Shown piece after piece: positions 8,864-18,400 of a DNA stretch of 64,000 bases. The notes under the pieces are model-generated. The model searched no databases. It saw only the letters and a list, made by a program, of their open reading frames with translations, and was not told the DNA's origin. This DNA is from Roseburia sp. (lineage in GTDB: Bacteria; Bacillota; Clostridia; Lachnospirales; Lachnospiraceae), in assembly GCA_017937095.1 (NCBI GenBank), contig JAGBEG010000013.1:186001-250000 (forward strand), read 5' to 3'. Each line of letters begins with the position of its first letter. Positions within the stretch are counted from its first letter, which is position 1. A program made the position numbers and the translations under genes.

Positions 8864-9670
8864 TCAATCCGCCCCTACTATACTTACATTTTGTGTTTTT
8901 ACGTCAATAACTACCCGAGTTGGATTATACTTCTTATATTTTCCCGAGTGTATCCGCTCCTCAATTCTCATTACATTTTCTTCTACGTTCGAAATGTCAA
9001 TCCCCACCAGAATATCAGGACCATAATCCCACCATTTCATTTCCAAGAGCTTCTCCACACATGTATCTGTAAATCTCTGCTTAATTACTCTGGCCGGGTT
9101 ACCGCCTACGATTGTGTATGCCGGAACATCTTTTGTAACTACTGCTCCCGCTGCAACAACTGCTCCATCCCCAACCGTAACGCCATTCAAAATGGTTGCT
9201 CCAAACCCAATCCACACATCATTTCCAATAACCGGAAGTGGTTTTCTCGACGATTCCAAGTTCTTGATCTTCATCTCGTTTTCCCATGCGTAATCTCGGT
9301 TCTCTATATATTCTGCAAAAAATTGTGCGTTCTGGTTAAATTTAAAAATCGTATTTGGACTCAAAAAGCTCGCGGAGTGCCCTGCCATTCCAATATTGAC
9401 AGAATGTGCAATCGTACAAAATCTTCCGATACTTTCACACTCTACACAGCAATTCGTTGTATAACTCTTTACCGCACGCATATTAATAAACGAAAAGGCT
9501 CCCATATACCTCAAGTCTATTTGGCATCTGCCTAAATAGACAGGCGCTTCAATCGTAATCTCATCAAACATTCCCCATGTTCCGATTTGTGGAGACTCAG
9601 ATACCCTGATTAGGTCATTACCCCCCCCCCCATTTACATGCGTCGTTACATTTTCTTTGAGTTCAAGCAT
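8864..9670 (-). CDS. Hexapeptide-repeat O-acetyltransferase with a G11 tract near its start
   Basis: 268 residues. The left-handed beta-helix signature is clear at residues 165-205: [26 protein letters not shown], and [13 protein letters not shown], the pattern of CatB/xenobiotic-type acetyltransferases that use acetyl-CoA. It most likely O- or N-acetylates a sugar of the surface glycan in the cytoplasm. Start ATG 9670 follows GAGAGGT. Codons 13-17 contain eleven consecutive G residues encoding VNGGGGND; loss or gain of one base would stop translation within a few dozen codons. A restart at Met33 (GMFDEI) is possible. It is the last gene of the leftmost glycan unit, followed at once by a terminator. 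Confidence 0.8.
   Translation of the reverse strand: MLELKENVTTHVNGGGGNDLIRVSESPQIGTWGMFDEITIEAPVYLGRCQIDLRYMGAFSFINMRAVKSYTTNCCVECESIGRFCTIAHSVNIGMAGHSASFLSPNTIFKFNQNAQFFAEYIENRDYAWENEMKIKNLESSRKPLPVIGNDVWIGFGATILNGVTVGDGAVVAAGAVVTKDVPAYTIVGGNPARVIKQRFTDTCVEKLLEMKWWDYGPDILVGIDISNVEENVMRIEERIHSGKYKKYNPTRVVIDVKTQNVSIVGAD
9621..9631 (-). repeat. Homopolymer C11 (G11 on coding strand), candidate phase-variation tract
   Basis: Eleven consecutive C on the + strand, inside codons 13-17 of the acetyltransferase. It is the longest G/C homopolymer I see in the window and is otherwise out of place in AT-leaning DNA. In this sequence the gene is in frame (on). Confidence 0.85.
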
Positions 9671-9732
9671 CTTCTACCTCTCCTCGTATTGCATAAAAAT
9701 AACTGTACAACATCCGATGAGTCTATTTCTCA

Positions 9733-10800
9733 CTACATCGGCATATCTCCTATCGGCGAATTATTAATTTTATCCACATACTCCATACCAACGCTAACAC
9801 ATTCACACTTACCCTCAAACGCTGCAATCGTACTGGAATACAAATTCAGTGCCTTGCTAATATTAAGGTTCGTTGCAAATGCCAGTACCTCTGCTGTCAC
9901 CAAAGGATCAACGCTTATGCTATCAGGGAAAATTTTTGTATAGTCCGTCTTATCACGCGGATGTGCCTTAATCAATAATTGGCACTCCTTATCCCCATAA
10001 TTCTGCACCAGAGATTTCCAACACCATTCCATCTTTTCCTGCGTAGAAATCAAACCATCCTCTAATAACGGAGCTGTCAGCAAAACATTCGTCTTTGTTT
10101 CCATCTGCAATGGTATATCATATGCAGTAGCATACAATTCAAATATTCTGTTCTTCATATCATCCGTTAATTCCCGAACCTTTTCGTCCACATTCCAGAC
10201 TCTGATGTTTCTGCCCTTCAAATAACTCACAAGGTTCTTTTTTTCACTGACTTCTATTGCGGATACATATTTAGAACATCCGCTGTAAGCTACTATAATA
10301 TTTAATCGGTCTAAAATAATAGATATCCTGACAGCTAATTTGTGCAATGGCATATTTAACTGAAAATTGTTCCGTGCATGCTCACTTACAATGTAGTGAA
10401 TCTTATCAAAATTCAACCGAAGATTGATGGTGGACACGCCATCAATAGCATATATTTCATCATACTTCGAAAAATCCAATCCGTCCGGTAATTTTTCCCG
10501 CGCTGCCATCTTGTGGTACGTGCGATAGCGTCCCATTTTTTTAGGCCAGGAGATTAAGATCTTAGGGAACTTAACATAATCGCTCAAATGTTCATCTTTA
10601 ACATAGTCCTGATATAGCTTGTCATCATAGAAAAATACTGTTCGAAACAAATTCGAATCACGAAGCGCCTGTTCCATCTTTTCCATTCCAGGCATATGAT
10701 TCGATAATACAATATCCATCTCATCTTCTTTATTCAGCATTGCTCTTATTATCGTCTTATAGAGCATATATGGTCTTTCACATATAAACAGTTTCTTCAT
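9733..10800 (-). CDS. GT52-like glycosyltransferase (sialyltransferase-type)
   Basis: 355 residues. The start KKLFICERPYMLYKTIIRAM is the usual opening of GT52 enzymes, where a beta strand is followed by a tP-ql-like turn. The later LLIKAHPRDKTDY matches the family KxHPRD motif, and the final part (NLNISKALNLYSSTIAAFEG) fits the C-terminal donor-site region. Known GT52 members transfer CMP-sialic acid or related sugars. Here there is no NeuA/NeuB, but a KdsB-type CMP-sugar synthetase lies two genes upstream, so a CMP-activated ulosonic acid is the likely donor. Cytoplasmic, 58 bases after the aldolase gene. The start lacks a strong ribosome site (GCGAGAAA). Confidence 0.65.
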   Translation of the reverse strand: MKKLFICERPYMLYKTIIRAMLNKEDEMDIVLSNHMPGMEKMEQALRDSNLFRTVFFYDDKLYQDYVKDEHLSDYVKFPKILISWPKKMGRYRTYHKMAAREKLPDGLDFSKYDEIYAIDGVSTINLRLNFDKIHYIVSEHARNNFQLNMPLHKLAVRISIILDRLNIIVAYSGCSKYVSAIEVSEKKNLVSYLKGRNIRVWNVDEKVRELTDDMKNRIFELYATAYDIPLQMETKTNVLLTAPLLEDGLISTQEKMEWCWKSLVQNYGDKECQLLIKAHPRDKTDYTKIFPDSISVDPLVTAEVLAFATNLNISKALNLYSSTIAAFEGKCECVSVGMEYVDKINNSPIGDMPM

Positions 10801-10858
10801 AAAACATTTCTCGCTTTCCCGTTAATACTCTCCCTGCCGCACTCCAAAATAAACTTAA

Positions 10859-12439
10859 TTACTGGGCAAACTTACTTTCTGTAATAAAATGAATAGCCAT
10901 CTTTTGTGAATACTCCCTGATGAGTAACTCCATGCCACGGTTTCTTGCATCTAATATGATATTACTTGCCATCAGAGACATATCTTCTATGGCATAGTTG
11001 CTCTTTGCCATATGAGAATATCCATCAATTCCTGCAATATATACTTCCTTTGCACCAAGATTTTTTAATAATTGAATCAACATAAGCCCGGCATTATCTC
11101 TCACCTCGTCTATGTTATTCAGTAAAGAGGCATACCGTACTTTCATATACCCTGTCTCTGTAGGTATATTAGACGTAAAAATACACTTCTCCCGTACCGC
11201 CTCATCCAACTCACTATAGCGTCGCAGATTGCTGACAAAGATATAATCCGTATCCACTGCATCATACTCAAAGTTTACACTGATAATAATCGGCTTCTTT
11301 TCTTCTGCAAAACGAACAACCTTCTCTTTTTCATCCACCACACTCTTTCCCGGTCCGATTATAAGAATTGTCCGTTGCAAGATCTCCTCTCTAAATTCAT
11401 TCAGATGTTCTTCATAACACTTTCCGTTTTCCATGAATTTATAATAGAGATCCTTAATAAATGCTTTGTCATAACCATCCCTTTTTTCTTCCGGCATCAT
11501 TGCAAAAATTTCATCAATATCCTCGATGCGCAATGTCTGCTTATCCACAAGGTAGTTCGCATAATTAGGATGCACATTATGCTTAGCGGATAAGTAATTA
11601 GGTATAGAATATCCCCAGCTATTTTCCTGATAAAACGCGTTCAATACCTGATCGATTACTCGCAGGATCGGATTTAGTATATATGTCTTCCCCTCAGTCT
11701 CATTCAAATACTCTGTCAACAATTCGGTATTTAAATTTCCTGCGCCTCTGCCCATTCCATAAATACTTGAATCGATAATCAATTCCCGTAGTGTTTTCAC
11801 CGAAGTCAGTGCTTTTGCATTTGAATATGCAAGCTGCATATTGTTGTGAGAGTGAAATCCTATCTTGATACCGCTGTCCAGCCTGTTTTCTACAATATAG
11901 AACAATCGAAGCAGATCACGCTCTTTCATACCACCGAAGCTGTCTACGATATAAAATGCGTACGGCTTGATTTCATTTGCGCATCGGATCAGTTCTATAA
12001 ATTCCTCATCCGAATAATTTAAAGAGACCATCGGCTGCATGAACACCTTATATCCCTTTTCTGAAATTTTCCTGCAAAATTCTACTGCTGCTTTCAGATC
12101 CTTTTTATGAAAGGCCACTCTTATACCATCAACTGCATTCTCACTGCTTGCCCCGATTTTTTCAATGGAATATTCACCATAGTTGATCATGCAGACAAAA
12201 AGTCTTCCCGCTTTATCTTTCGGAATCACCTCTGATATTGCCTCTAAGGACTGAAACTTGGTACTGTCCTGGTCTGCCTCTACCTCTTCTGTCACAAAAC
12301 CGCATTCAATAATATCAATATTCGCTTCTACCAATGCCCTGATGATTTTGCGGATATTATCATGTCCGAACTTCCAGTTATTGCAATATCCCCCATCCCG
12401 CAATGTACAATCCAATATCTTGATATCTGCTATATGCAT
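10859..12439 (-). CDS. HMGL/DmpG-type aldolase fused to a C-terminal DUF115/MptE-like domain
   Basis: 526 residues. Residues 1-250 form an HMGL-like TIM barrel: LDCTLRDGG at 9-17 carries the catalytic Arg14 and metal-binding Asp10, and GFHSHNN at 194-200 gives the metal ligands His196 and His198. Such enzymes add or remove pyruvate or an acetyl unit; the DmpG branch makes 4-hydroxy-2-oxo acids. Residues 350-526 are a separate domain opening with ILIIGPGKSV (358-367) and later IISVN and FVSNLRR, reminiscent of the DUF115/MptE-like fold also found in Maf glycosyltransferases. The family is often annotated just as aldolase domain protein. Between KdsB and a GT52-like gene, it probably builds a 3-deoxy-ulosonic acid from pyruvate and a sugar aldehyde. 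The barrel is certain; the C-terminal assignment and substrate are inferences. Confidence 0.7.
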   Translation of the reverse strand: MHIADIKILDCTLRDGGYCNNWKFGHDNIRKIIRALVEANIDIIECGFVTEEVEADQDSTKFQSLEAISEVIPKDKAGRLFVCMINYGEYSIEKIGASSENAVDGIRVAFHKKDLKAAVEFCRKISEKGYKVFMQPMVSLNYSDEEFIELIRCANEIKPYAFYIVDSFGGMKERDLLRLFYIVENRLDSGIKIGFHSHNNMQLAYSNAKALTSVKTLRELIIDSSIYGMGRGAGNLNTELLTEYLNETEGKTYILNPILRVIDQVLNAFYQENSWGYSIPNYLSAKHNVHPNYANYLVDKQTLRIEDIDEIFAMMPEEKRDGYDKAFIKDLYYKFMENGKCYEEHLNEFREEILQRTILIIGPGKSVVDEKEKVVRFAEEKKPIIISVNFEYDAVDTDYIFVSNLRRYSELDEAVREKCIFTSNIPTETGYMKVRYASLLNNIDEVRDNAGLMLIQLLKNLGAKEVYIAGIDGYSHMAKSNYAIEDMSLMASNIILDARNRGMELLIREYSQKMAIHFITESKFAQ

Positions 12440-12472
12440 CTTCCGAGTCCCTTTCTAATTTACGCACAAATC

Positions 12473-13228
12473 TTATATTGTCCCTGCCTTTTTCCTATCC
12501 TCTACAATCTTGCGTACTTTTTCCAGATCATTTGGAGTATCTACTGCAACCGTATCTGAATCCACTTCAATATACTGTACTTTATAGCCGTTCTCTATAA
12601 ATCTTAATATCTCAATGTCCTCTATGCTTTCAATCTTGGCTTTTCCGTATGTCTGACCATACTCACAATAAAACTGCAACGCCTCTGGTTTGAATCCATA
12701 TACGCACACCTGCTTGTAATATGCATAATCAATACTGCCCTTTGGATATGGCGCTGTGGAACGGGTCAGGTAGATTCCTATTCCCTCTTTATTCGTGATG
12801 ACCTTTGGCACCGTAAAGTTTACAACCTCTACCGGATCTTTGATCTTAGTCATCAAATTTGTGATCTGCAGTGTATCATTCTCAAGAAACGGCAATATCG
12901 CAGCACGGATTGTCTCCGGCTCTAATAGAGGCTCATCTCCCTGAATATTCACATACAAATCAGCTTCTATCTTTCTTGCAACCTCTCCGATCCGGTCTGT
13001 GCCGGTCTTATGCTGATCGGACGTCATTACGACGTTAATCCCATTCTGCTTGCAGGCTTCCTCTATCTTTACGTCGTCTGTTGCAACATAGACTTCATCT
13101 AACTCCTTTACCTTCAAGCACTGGTTATACACCCACCAGATCATGGGCTTTCCGCAGATATCTGCCAACGGCTTCCCCGGAAATCTCGAACTCTTGTATC
13201 TTGCGGGTATTACTCCTATTATTTTCAT
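12473..13228 (-). CDS. kdsB: KdsB-like CMP-ulosonate cytidylyltransferase
   Basis: 251 residues, the normal KdsB length. IPARYKSSRFPGKPLADI at residues 6-23 is the CTP-binding loop, VNIQGDEPLLEP near 93 holds the metal-binding Asp, and the end (SDTVAVDTPNDLEKVRKI) matches KdsB closely. Known KdsB transfers CMP from CTP to Kdo. In this Gram-positive context there is no LPS and no KdsA, KdsC or KdsD in the window. The substrate is therefore probably another 3-deoxy-ulosonic acid made by the adjacent aldolase and used by the GT52-like enzyme. Start ATG 13228 with GGAGG 10 nt upstream. Confidence 0.85.
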   Translation of the reverse strand: MKIIGVIPARYKSSRFPGKPLADICGKPMIWWVYNQCLKVKELDEVYVATDDVKIEEACKQNGINVVMTSDQHKTGTDRIGEVARKIEADLYVNIQGDEPLLEPETIRAAILPFLENDTLQITNLMTKIKDPVEVVNFTVPKVITNKEGIGIYLTRSTAPYPKGSIDYAYYKQVCVYGFKPEALQFYCEYGQTYGKAKIESIEDIEILRFIENGYKVQYIEVDSDTVAVDTPNDLEKVRKIVEDRKKAGTI

Positions 13229-13249
13229 CTTTGCATTTCCTCCCCATCA

Positions 13250-14284
13250 TTATACCTTCTGTAATGTTATAAAGCACGTCTTTACAAACCACGAAAAATT
13301 ACAGAACATTGACTTTATGATCCTTGCGCCAAGCTTAAATAATATAGCCGCCTTGCTCTTATACCCAAAAATCTTCATATCTTTTTCAGTATACCCCAGT
13401 GTGTACATTGTCTGCTTTTCCTCTTCGTCCGGCTTATTTAAATATGCCATTGCCGCCAGAAATATCCCATTATAATGCCTTCGCACAATTCCCTTCAAAG
13501 CTTCTACAATCTTTGGGTTATCCTCAAAAACTCCGGTTATCGCCAAGAACCCTTTATAGTCCATGAAAATGCGCTGCTTCAAGTTCTCATAGAATCCATC
13601 GTTTCCGAATCTGGATAATGCTATGCACTCCCGGATGCACATCATTTTTCCTTTACCTTTTAACATAGAAAGATACTGTGCTACCTGCACATAAATCGTT
13701 CCTATATATTTTTCGCAATATGCCCGCTGTGCATCCCACTCTTCTTTCTTCACTACGAGAGAGGTCAGATATCCCAGACTCGTAGTCGAATTTAGCTTGC
13801 CAAAATACTGCACCACCTGATCTTCATTTGAGAAATCAACGATAAAACTCCGGTTCTCTTTCGTCCATCTGTCCTTCATAAACGGTTTTAAGTTTTTATT
13901 GCAGATAATTCTATTTCCCCAGAACACGGAAATATCCGGATTCGCTTTGACATAAGACAATACTACATCGATTGCACCTTCTGCAATACCGTCATCGTCC
14001 CCTGCCAACCAGCAATAATCTGCATTTGCAATTTCGACTGCTCTTAAAAAATTCGCGTCTGCGCCGCAGTTCTTATCTGCCCGACTATAAATAAACTCCA
14101 CATCCACAGATTTCATATATTCAATAACACATTCATAACTCTCCTCTGATGCATTATCGCTTACACATATCTGTACGTCATTCTTATTCGCCCCGTTCAA
14201 CTGACCGTTAACTGTCTTTAACAGTTCCAATAAATATTGCGGTCGATTATAAGAGGGTATACAAATCGCCAATGTCTTTCTCAT
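13250..14284 (-). CDS. GT2 glycosyltransferase, abequosyltransferase-like
   Basis: 344 residues. It starts LAICIPSYNRPQYL and has a Rossmann-like GT-A core with DNAS near residue 43 and the acidic metal site GDDDG near residue 95. Its general layout is like RfbV-type abequosyltransferases, which use CDP-3,6-dideoxyhexoses. This fits the CDP-dideoxyhexose genes upstream in the same unit, but the donor cannot be proved from sequence. ATG 14284 is chosen because GGAGG lies five bases ahead of it; the frame is open four codons further. It follows the DUF2304 gene by 20 bases. Confidence 0.75.
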   Translation of the reverse strand: MRKTLAICIPSYNRPQYLLELLKTVNGQLNGANKNDVQICVSDNASEESYECVIEYMKSVDVEFIYSRADKNCGADANFLRAVEIANADYCWLAGDDDGIAEGAIDVVLSYVKANPDISVFWGNRIICNKNLKPFMKDRWTKENRSFIVDFSNEDQVVQYFGKLNSTTSLGYLTSLVVKKEEWDAQRAYCEKYIGTIYVQVAQYLSMLKGKGKMMCIRECIALSRFGNDGFYENLKQRIFMDYKGFLAITGVFEDNPKIVEALKGIVRRHYNGIFLAAMAYLNKPDEEEKQTMYTLGYTEKDMKIFGYKSKAAILFKLGARIIKSMFCNFSWFVKTCFITLQKV

Positions 14285-14304
14285 AGTTTCCTCCAACAGA
14301 GCAC

Positions 14305-14646
14305 CTACTCTTCTGCATCTTCATAATTCTTCAATGCAACTTCTCCCGCCAGTTCCTTCACTCTGCTTTCCAGTTTTGATACCTTAATTGACAGCAAAAA
14401 CAACTGAACCAGCAGCAAAAATATAACTGCAAGGAACACAAAATTGACCGTGGTTGCAATTTGCAATACATCTGCCATAAAGAAAGCGATCTGTGGAAAA
14501 AGAGCTATGATAATCAAAATGATTGAAAAAATAATCCAAAAGCCCATGTCTACAATCTGTGCCTGGGATTTTCGAATCTTTCGAATAATATACCGAAATG
14601 TTCCAAGCGCAACCAGCACCAGAATTACGCGCAATAGTACACTCAT
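14305..14646 (-). CDS. DUF2304 membrane protein
   Basis: 113 residues with three membrane helices (about 3-20, 33-55, 63-87) and a charged C-terminal tail, the size and layout of DUF2304 proteins. These are usually encoded directly after a dolichyl-phosphate-mannose-synthase-like GT2, as here (one base between the two genes). They are thought to help that enzyme make or present a polyprenyl-phosphate sugar. The ribosome site AGGAGG lies within the last codons of the preceding gene, so the two are translationally linked. Confidence 0.8.
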   Translation of the reverse strand: MSVLLRVILVLVALGTFRYIIRKIRKSQAQIVDMGFWIIFSIILIIIALFPQIAFFMADVLQIATTVNFVFLAVIFLLLVQLFLLSIKVSKLESRVKELAGEVALKNYEDAEE

Positions 14647-14647
14647 G

Positions 14648-15340
14648 TTATCTCTTCCTCCTAAACCACTGTATGAATACTAACGACATACAGATATTCA
14701 TCATATATCGAATCGAGTTTCCGAAGTTCAGATAGCTGACCCCAGCTTGTCTCTCCCGCATTTTAACCTCTACTTCTTCTACACGAAATCCTTGACGAAT
14801 CAGAAGTGCTATTGTATCCGGCTCCGGCGCCATATTTATCTCGTTTGCCAAAAACTTCATAACATTTGCATTGTACAACCGCATTCCCGATGTCGGATCA
14901 CTGATCCGTTTCCCTGTCGTAAGCTTTATCAATGCCTGAATAATATAACTTCCAACGTTTCTGAGCGATTTACAGCCCTTTTCCTCTACAAATCTTGATC
15001 CGATAACAACATCTGCATTGGTCTGCTTCATTTTCTCTACCATGCATGCAATGTAATGTGGATCATGTTGTCCGTCACCATCATACTGAAGTGCCATGGA
15101 ATACCCGTGCCTGACCGCATATTTCATTCCTGTCCTAAACACGTCTGCCAAACCTACATTTATTGGCATATCCACGTAATTATATCCCTTTTCTTCACAG
15201 ATTGCTTTGGTATTGTCCTTAGAACCATCATTAATAATAACATAGTCATATACATTGTCCAGTTGTTGCAGTTCTTCAATCACCCATGGTATGTTTTCCG
15301 CCTCATTATATGCCGGTATAATCAATAATATCTTTTCCAT
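14648..15340 (-). CDS. GT2 polyprenyl-phosphate sugar synthase (DPM1-like)
   Basis: 230 residues. IIPAYNEAENIP at 7-18, INDGSKDNT near 36 and YDGDGQHDP near 89 are the hallmarks of the dolichyl-phosphate mannose synthase group of GT2, and SDPTSGMRLYN follows. It likely loads a sugar from a nucleotide donor onto undecaprenyl phosphate at the inner membrane face for later transfer by a GT-C enzyme. Paired with the DUF2304 gene. Preceded by its own promoter (15373-15401), so it starts a subunit that runs to the terminator at 8804. Confidence 0.85.
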   Translation of the reverse strand: MEKILLIIPAYNEAENIPWVIEELQQLDNVYDYVIINDGSKDNTKAICEEKGYNYVDMPINVGLADVFRTGMKYAVRHGYSMALQYDGDGQHDPHYIACMVEKMKQTNADVVIGSRFVEEKGCKSLRNVGSYIIQALIKLTTGKRISDPTSGMRLYNANVMKFLANEINMAPEPDTIALLIRQGFRVEEVEVKMRERQAGVSYLNFGNSIRYMMNICMSLVFIQWFRRKR

Positions 15341-15372
15341 CTTTTTCCTCGTTCTGTCGTAAGATGCATTAT

Positions 15373-15401
15373 ATTATAGCACATCTTATCACAGATGACT
15401 A
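15373..15401 (-). promoter_or_regulatory. Extended -10 promoter ahead of the DPM1-like gene
   Basis: On the minus strand: TAGTCA (15396-15401), 17 bp, TATAAT (15373-15378), with TGC immediately before the -10 (extended -10). The start would be near 15366, 26 nt before the ATG. The -35 touches the amidase stop codon. No terminator separates the two genes, so read-through is also expected. Confidence 0.65.
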
Positions 15402-18400
15402 CTAGAACGCTTTTAAATTGTTTACCATTCTCACAATATCGTAACCATAATTTTTCGCCGTCGCCCAGCCCTTACCATAAGGATTCTCCTGAATTCCCAA
15501 CCATTCTACATATGGCGCGGAATTTCTGGTCACGTACCCGAACCGCGTGTCTACGCACGCCTGGTTCAGTGGCTGCGTACAACCGTACGCTTTCAGGTGC
15601 TGCACCTGCGCCCGGATTCCGGTTCTGACATTCGGATAACTCTCACCCGGCACTCCCGGTCCGGTACTTCCAAGTCCTGCAAAGTTAAACTGCGTAATGC
15701 TGACATTTCCGCCAAACTTTAAAAATCCTGTCTCCTTCATCGCCTGGCAAAAAGCCACCTCTGCCTTCACACCCTCCGCCTGACACTCTTCCAGATAAAT
15801 CTTACAAAATGCTTCAATCGTCGGTGCGTCCGTATTCGCATAATAGGATGGATAGTAAGCAGATGCTTTATAATAATCTGCCATCTGTTTTACAGTAACA
15901 GAAGTCGAGCCCATAATCGGGTGATAAATGCCTGTAACATTTATCATCGAACATGTCACCCCGCCTACATATCTCTGTATACTGTTCTTGTCTGTAATAT
16001 AAGCATCCGCATAATATGTTCCAGTATTATTCTGATGATTTCTAACATCGGCCCCCACCTGATAGGTTCCCGATGAAACTGTTGTTGCATCATACCATAC
16101 AAGATCGCTGTGGTCTGACGAAGACCATACTGCTACTCTAACACTGGCAATCCCTGCTGCCGATTGTACGCCGGCAACCTGTACACCGAAAGTACCATCT
16201 GCCTCATTGTAATTCACCAGCTTTACGGAAGAAGCTGTCGGCCCGTTTACCGTAAAGGTTGTCCCTCCAAGATAAATGGAGCTTCCCGCCGCGCTCTGTA
16301 CATATGTGTCCACATAATAAAGACCTGCCGTCTTGTGGTTCGCAACCGTCATATCTACTGCCCATGTACCAGGTGCCGTATTTGTGGCATTATACCATAT
16401 AAGATCATCCTGTCCATTTACCTGGCTCCACACAGCAAAACGAACAGATTTCACGCCTCCTGCCACGCCCACACTCGACGCTACAAGAGAATATTTTGTC
16501 TGACTGGAATTTGCAGTTGCAGTAACCTTCGCTCTTGGCACACTCATGGTTACCGTCTTACCGCCTACATACTGCCGTATGCCATTTCCGGTAATCACGT
16601 ACACATCTGCATAATATGTACCATAATTATAGTTATGATTTGAAATACTTACATTCGCCACATAACTTCCGTTTGACTGTTTCGTCGCAGTATACCAGTG
16701 CAAATCCGACTTATCAGACCGACTCCATACCGGAATTGAAACGCTGCTTACTCCAGACGGCGTATTTATTCCACTTACCGTGACATCAAAGCGTCCGCTT
16801 CCTTCATCTTTATTGCCTATATTGATCGTGCTAATCGTAACTCCGCCTACTGTAAATGTTGCTCCACCCATATAGACATTCGCGCCCGCTGCATTTCTCG
16901 CATAGGCATCTACATAATACAGACCACTTGTTTTGTGATTCGCAATCGCAATCTCTGCTGTCCATACTCCGCCCGATGATTTCGTTGCACTATACCACCT
17001 TAAATCATCCTTACCACCGCTGTTACTCCAGACAGCGAACGACATTGACTTAATTCCGCCTGCAAGTCCGGCATTGCTTATTGTCGCAGTATATCTTGTT
17101 TCCTGCGCATTTCCTGACACCTTTATCACAGGCTTTGGCTTATTCATAGCCACTCTGGTTCCGCCCACATATTTGCGAACGCCATTTCCGCTGGTAACAT
17201 AGGCATCTACATAATAATTTGCATAATTGTAATTATGATTTGCTAAATCAACCTTTGCCTTATAACTTCCGTCACTTTGTCTGGTCGCTGTATACCAATA
17301 CAAATCTGACTTGTTCGACTGACTCCACACCGGAATCTGCACCTGACTAACACCTGACTTTGCAGATACTCCAGTCAGTATTACATCAAATTGACCTGTT
17401 CCTTCATTCTTATTCGCAATCTGTATAGATCCAATCACGGTCGACGAAACAGTAAATATCGTTCCTCCCGCATAAGCAGCCGTCCCGCTTGCGTCCGTCA
17501 CGTACACATCTGCATAATATGTTCCATCTGTCTTATGATTCGAAATCGGCACATTAACAGTCCATCCTGCTAATGCCGTAGCATTTGCATTATACCAAAT
17601 CAAATCATCTTTACCACCTGCTGCGCTCCAGACAGCCACTCTCACCTTTTGAGGTTTTCCTGCCATTCTTAATTGCGGAATACTGATGGTGTAATTTGTC
17701 TCATTGCTGTTTGCAGTTGCTGTTACAGTCGTCTTTGGAAAGCTCATATTCACGGTCTTACCACCCAGATATCTGCGAACACCGTTTCCAGCAGTTCCGT
17801 ATACATCTACATAATAATTCGCATATGCATACCCATGCTTCGCTATATCAATATGGGCCACATAACTTCCGTCTGACTGCTTTTCAGCAAGATACCAGTA
17901 CATATCAGACTTATCGGATTTACTCCATACTGGTACCTGTACTCTCCAAACACCTGACGCAGAGGATATTCCACTGACAACAACATCAAACTGACCTTTT
18001 TCATAATCCGTATTTTTTATAGTAATGGCAGAAACGGAAATATCATCTACCTGGAAGACTGCCCCTCCTATATATCTGTTCACACCATTTACATCAACCG
18101 CATAAGCATCTGCATAATATGTACCCGAGGTCTGATGATTCACAATTGGTACGCTGGCAGTATACTTTCCGGAAGCATCCTTAGTCGCAGTATACCAAAT
18201 CAGATCATCCTGTCCGCCAGTTTTACTCCACACAGCAAACTTTACATTCTTTACCCCGCCGGGTACCACAACATTCGCTGCCGAAACTGTATACGTTGTC
18301 TGCGCAGCATTCCCTGATGCAACAACGGTAGCCTTTACCGTAGAAAATGTACATGTACTGCCGCCAATATAATGACTCTTTCCATATATATCATACGCAT

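Noticed and set aside
12473-13228. KdsB as evidence for LPS and a Gram-negative host
   Set aside because: The GBS-Bsp-repeat autolysin, degenerate CpsD-like protein, Wzm/TagG-type permease and ribosome sites indicate a Gram-positive; no lipid A or Kdo synthesis genes are seen.
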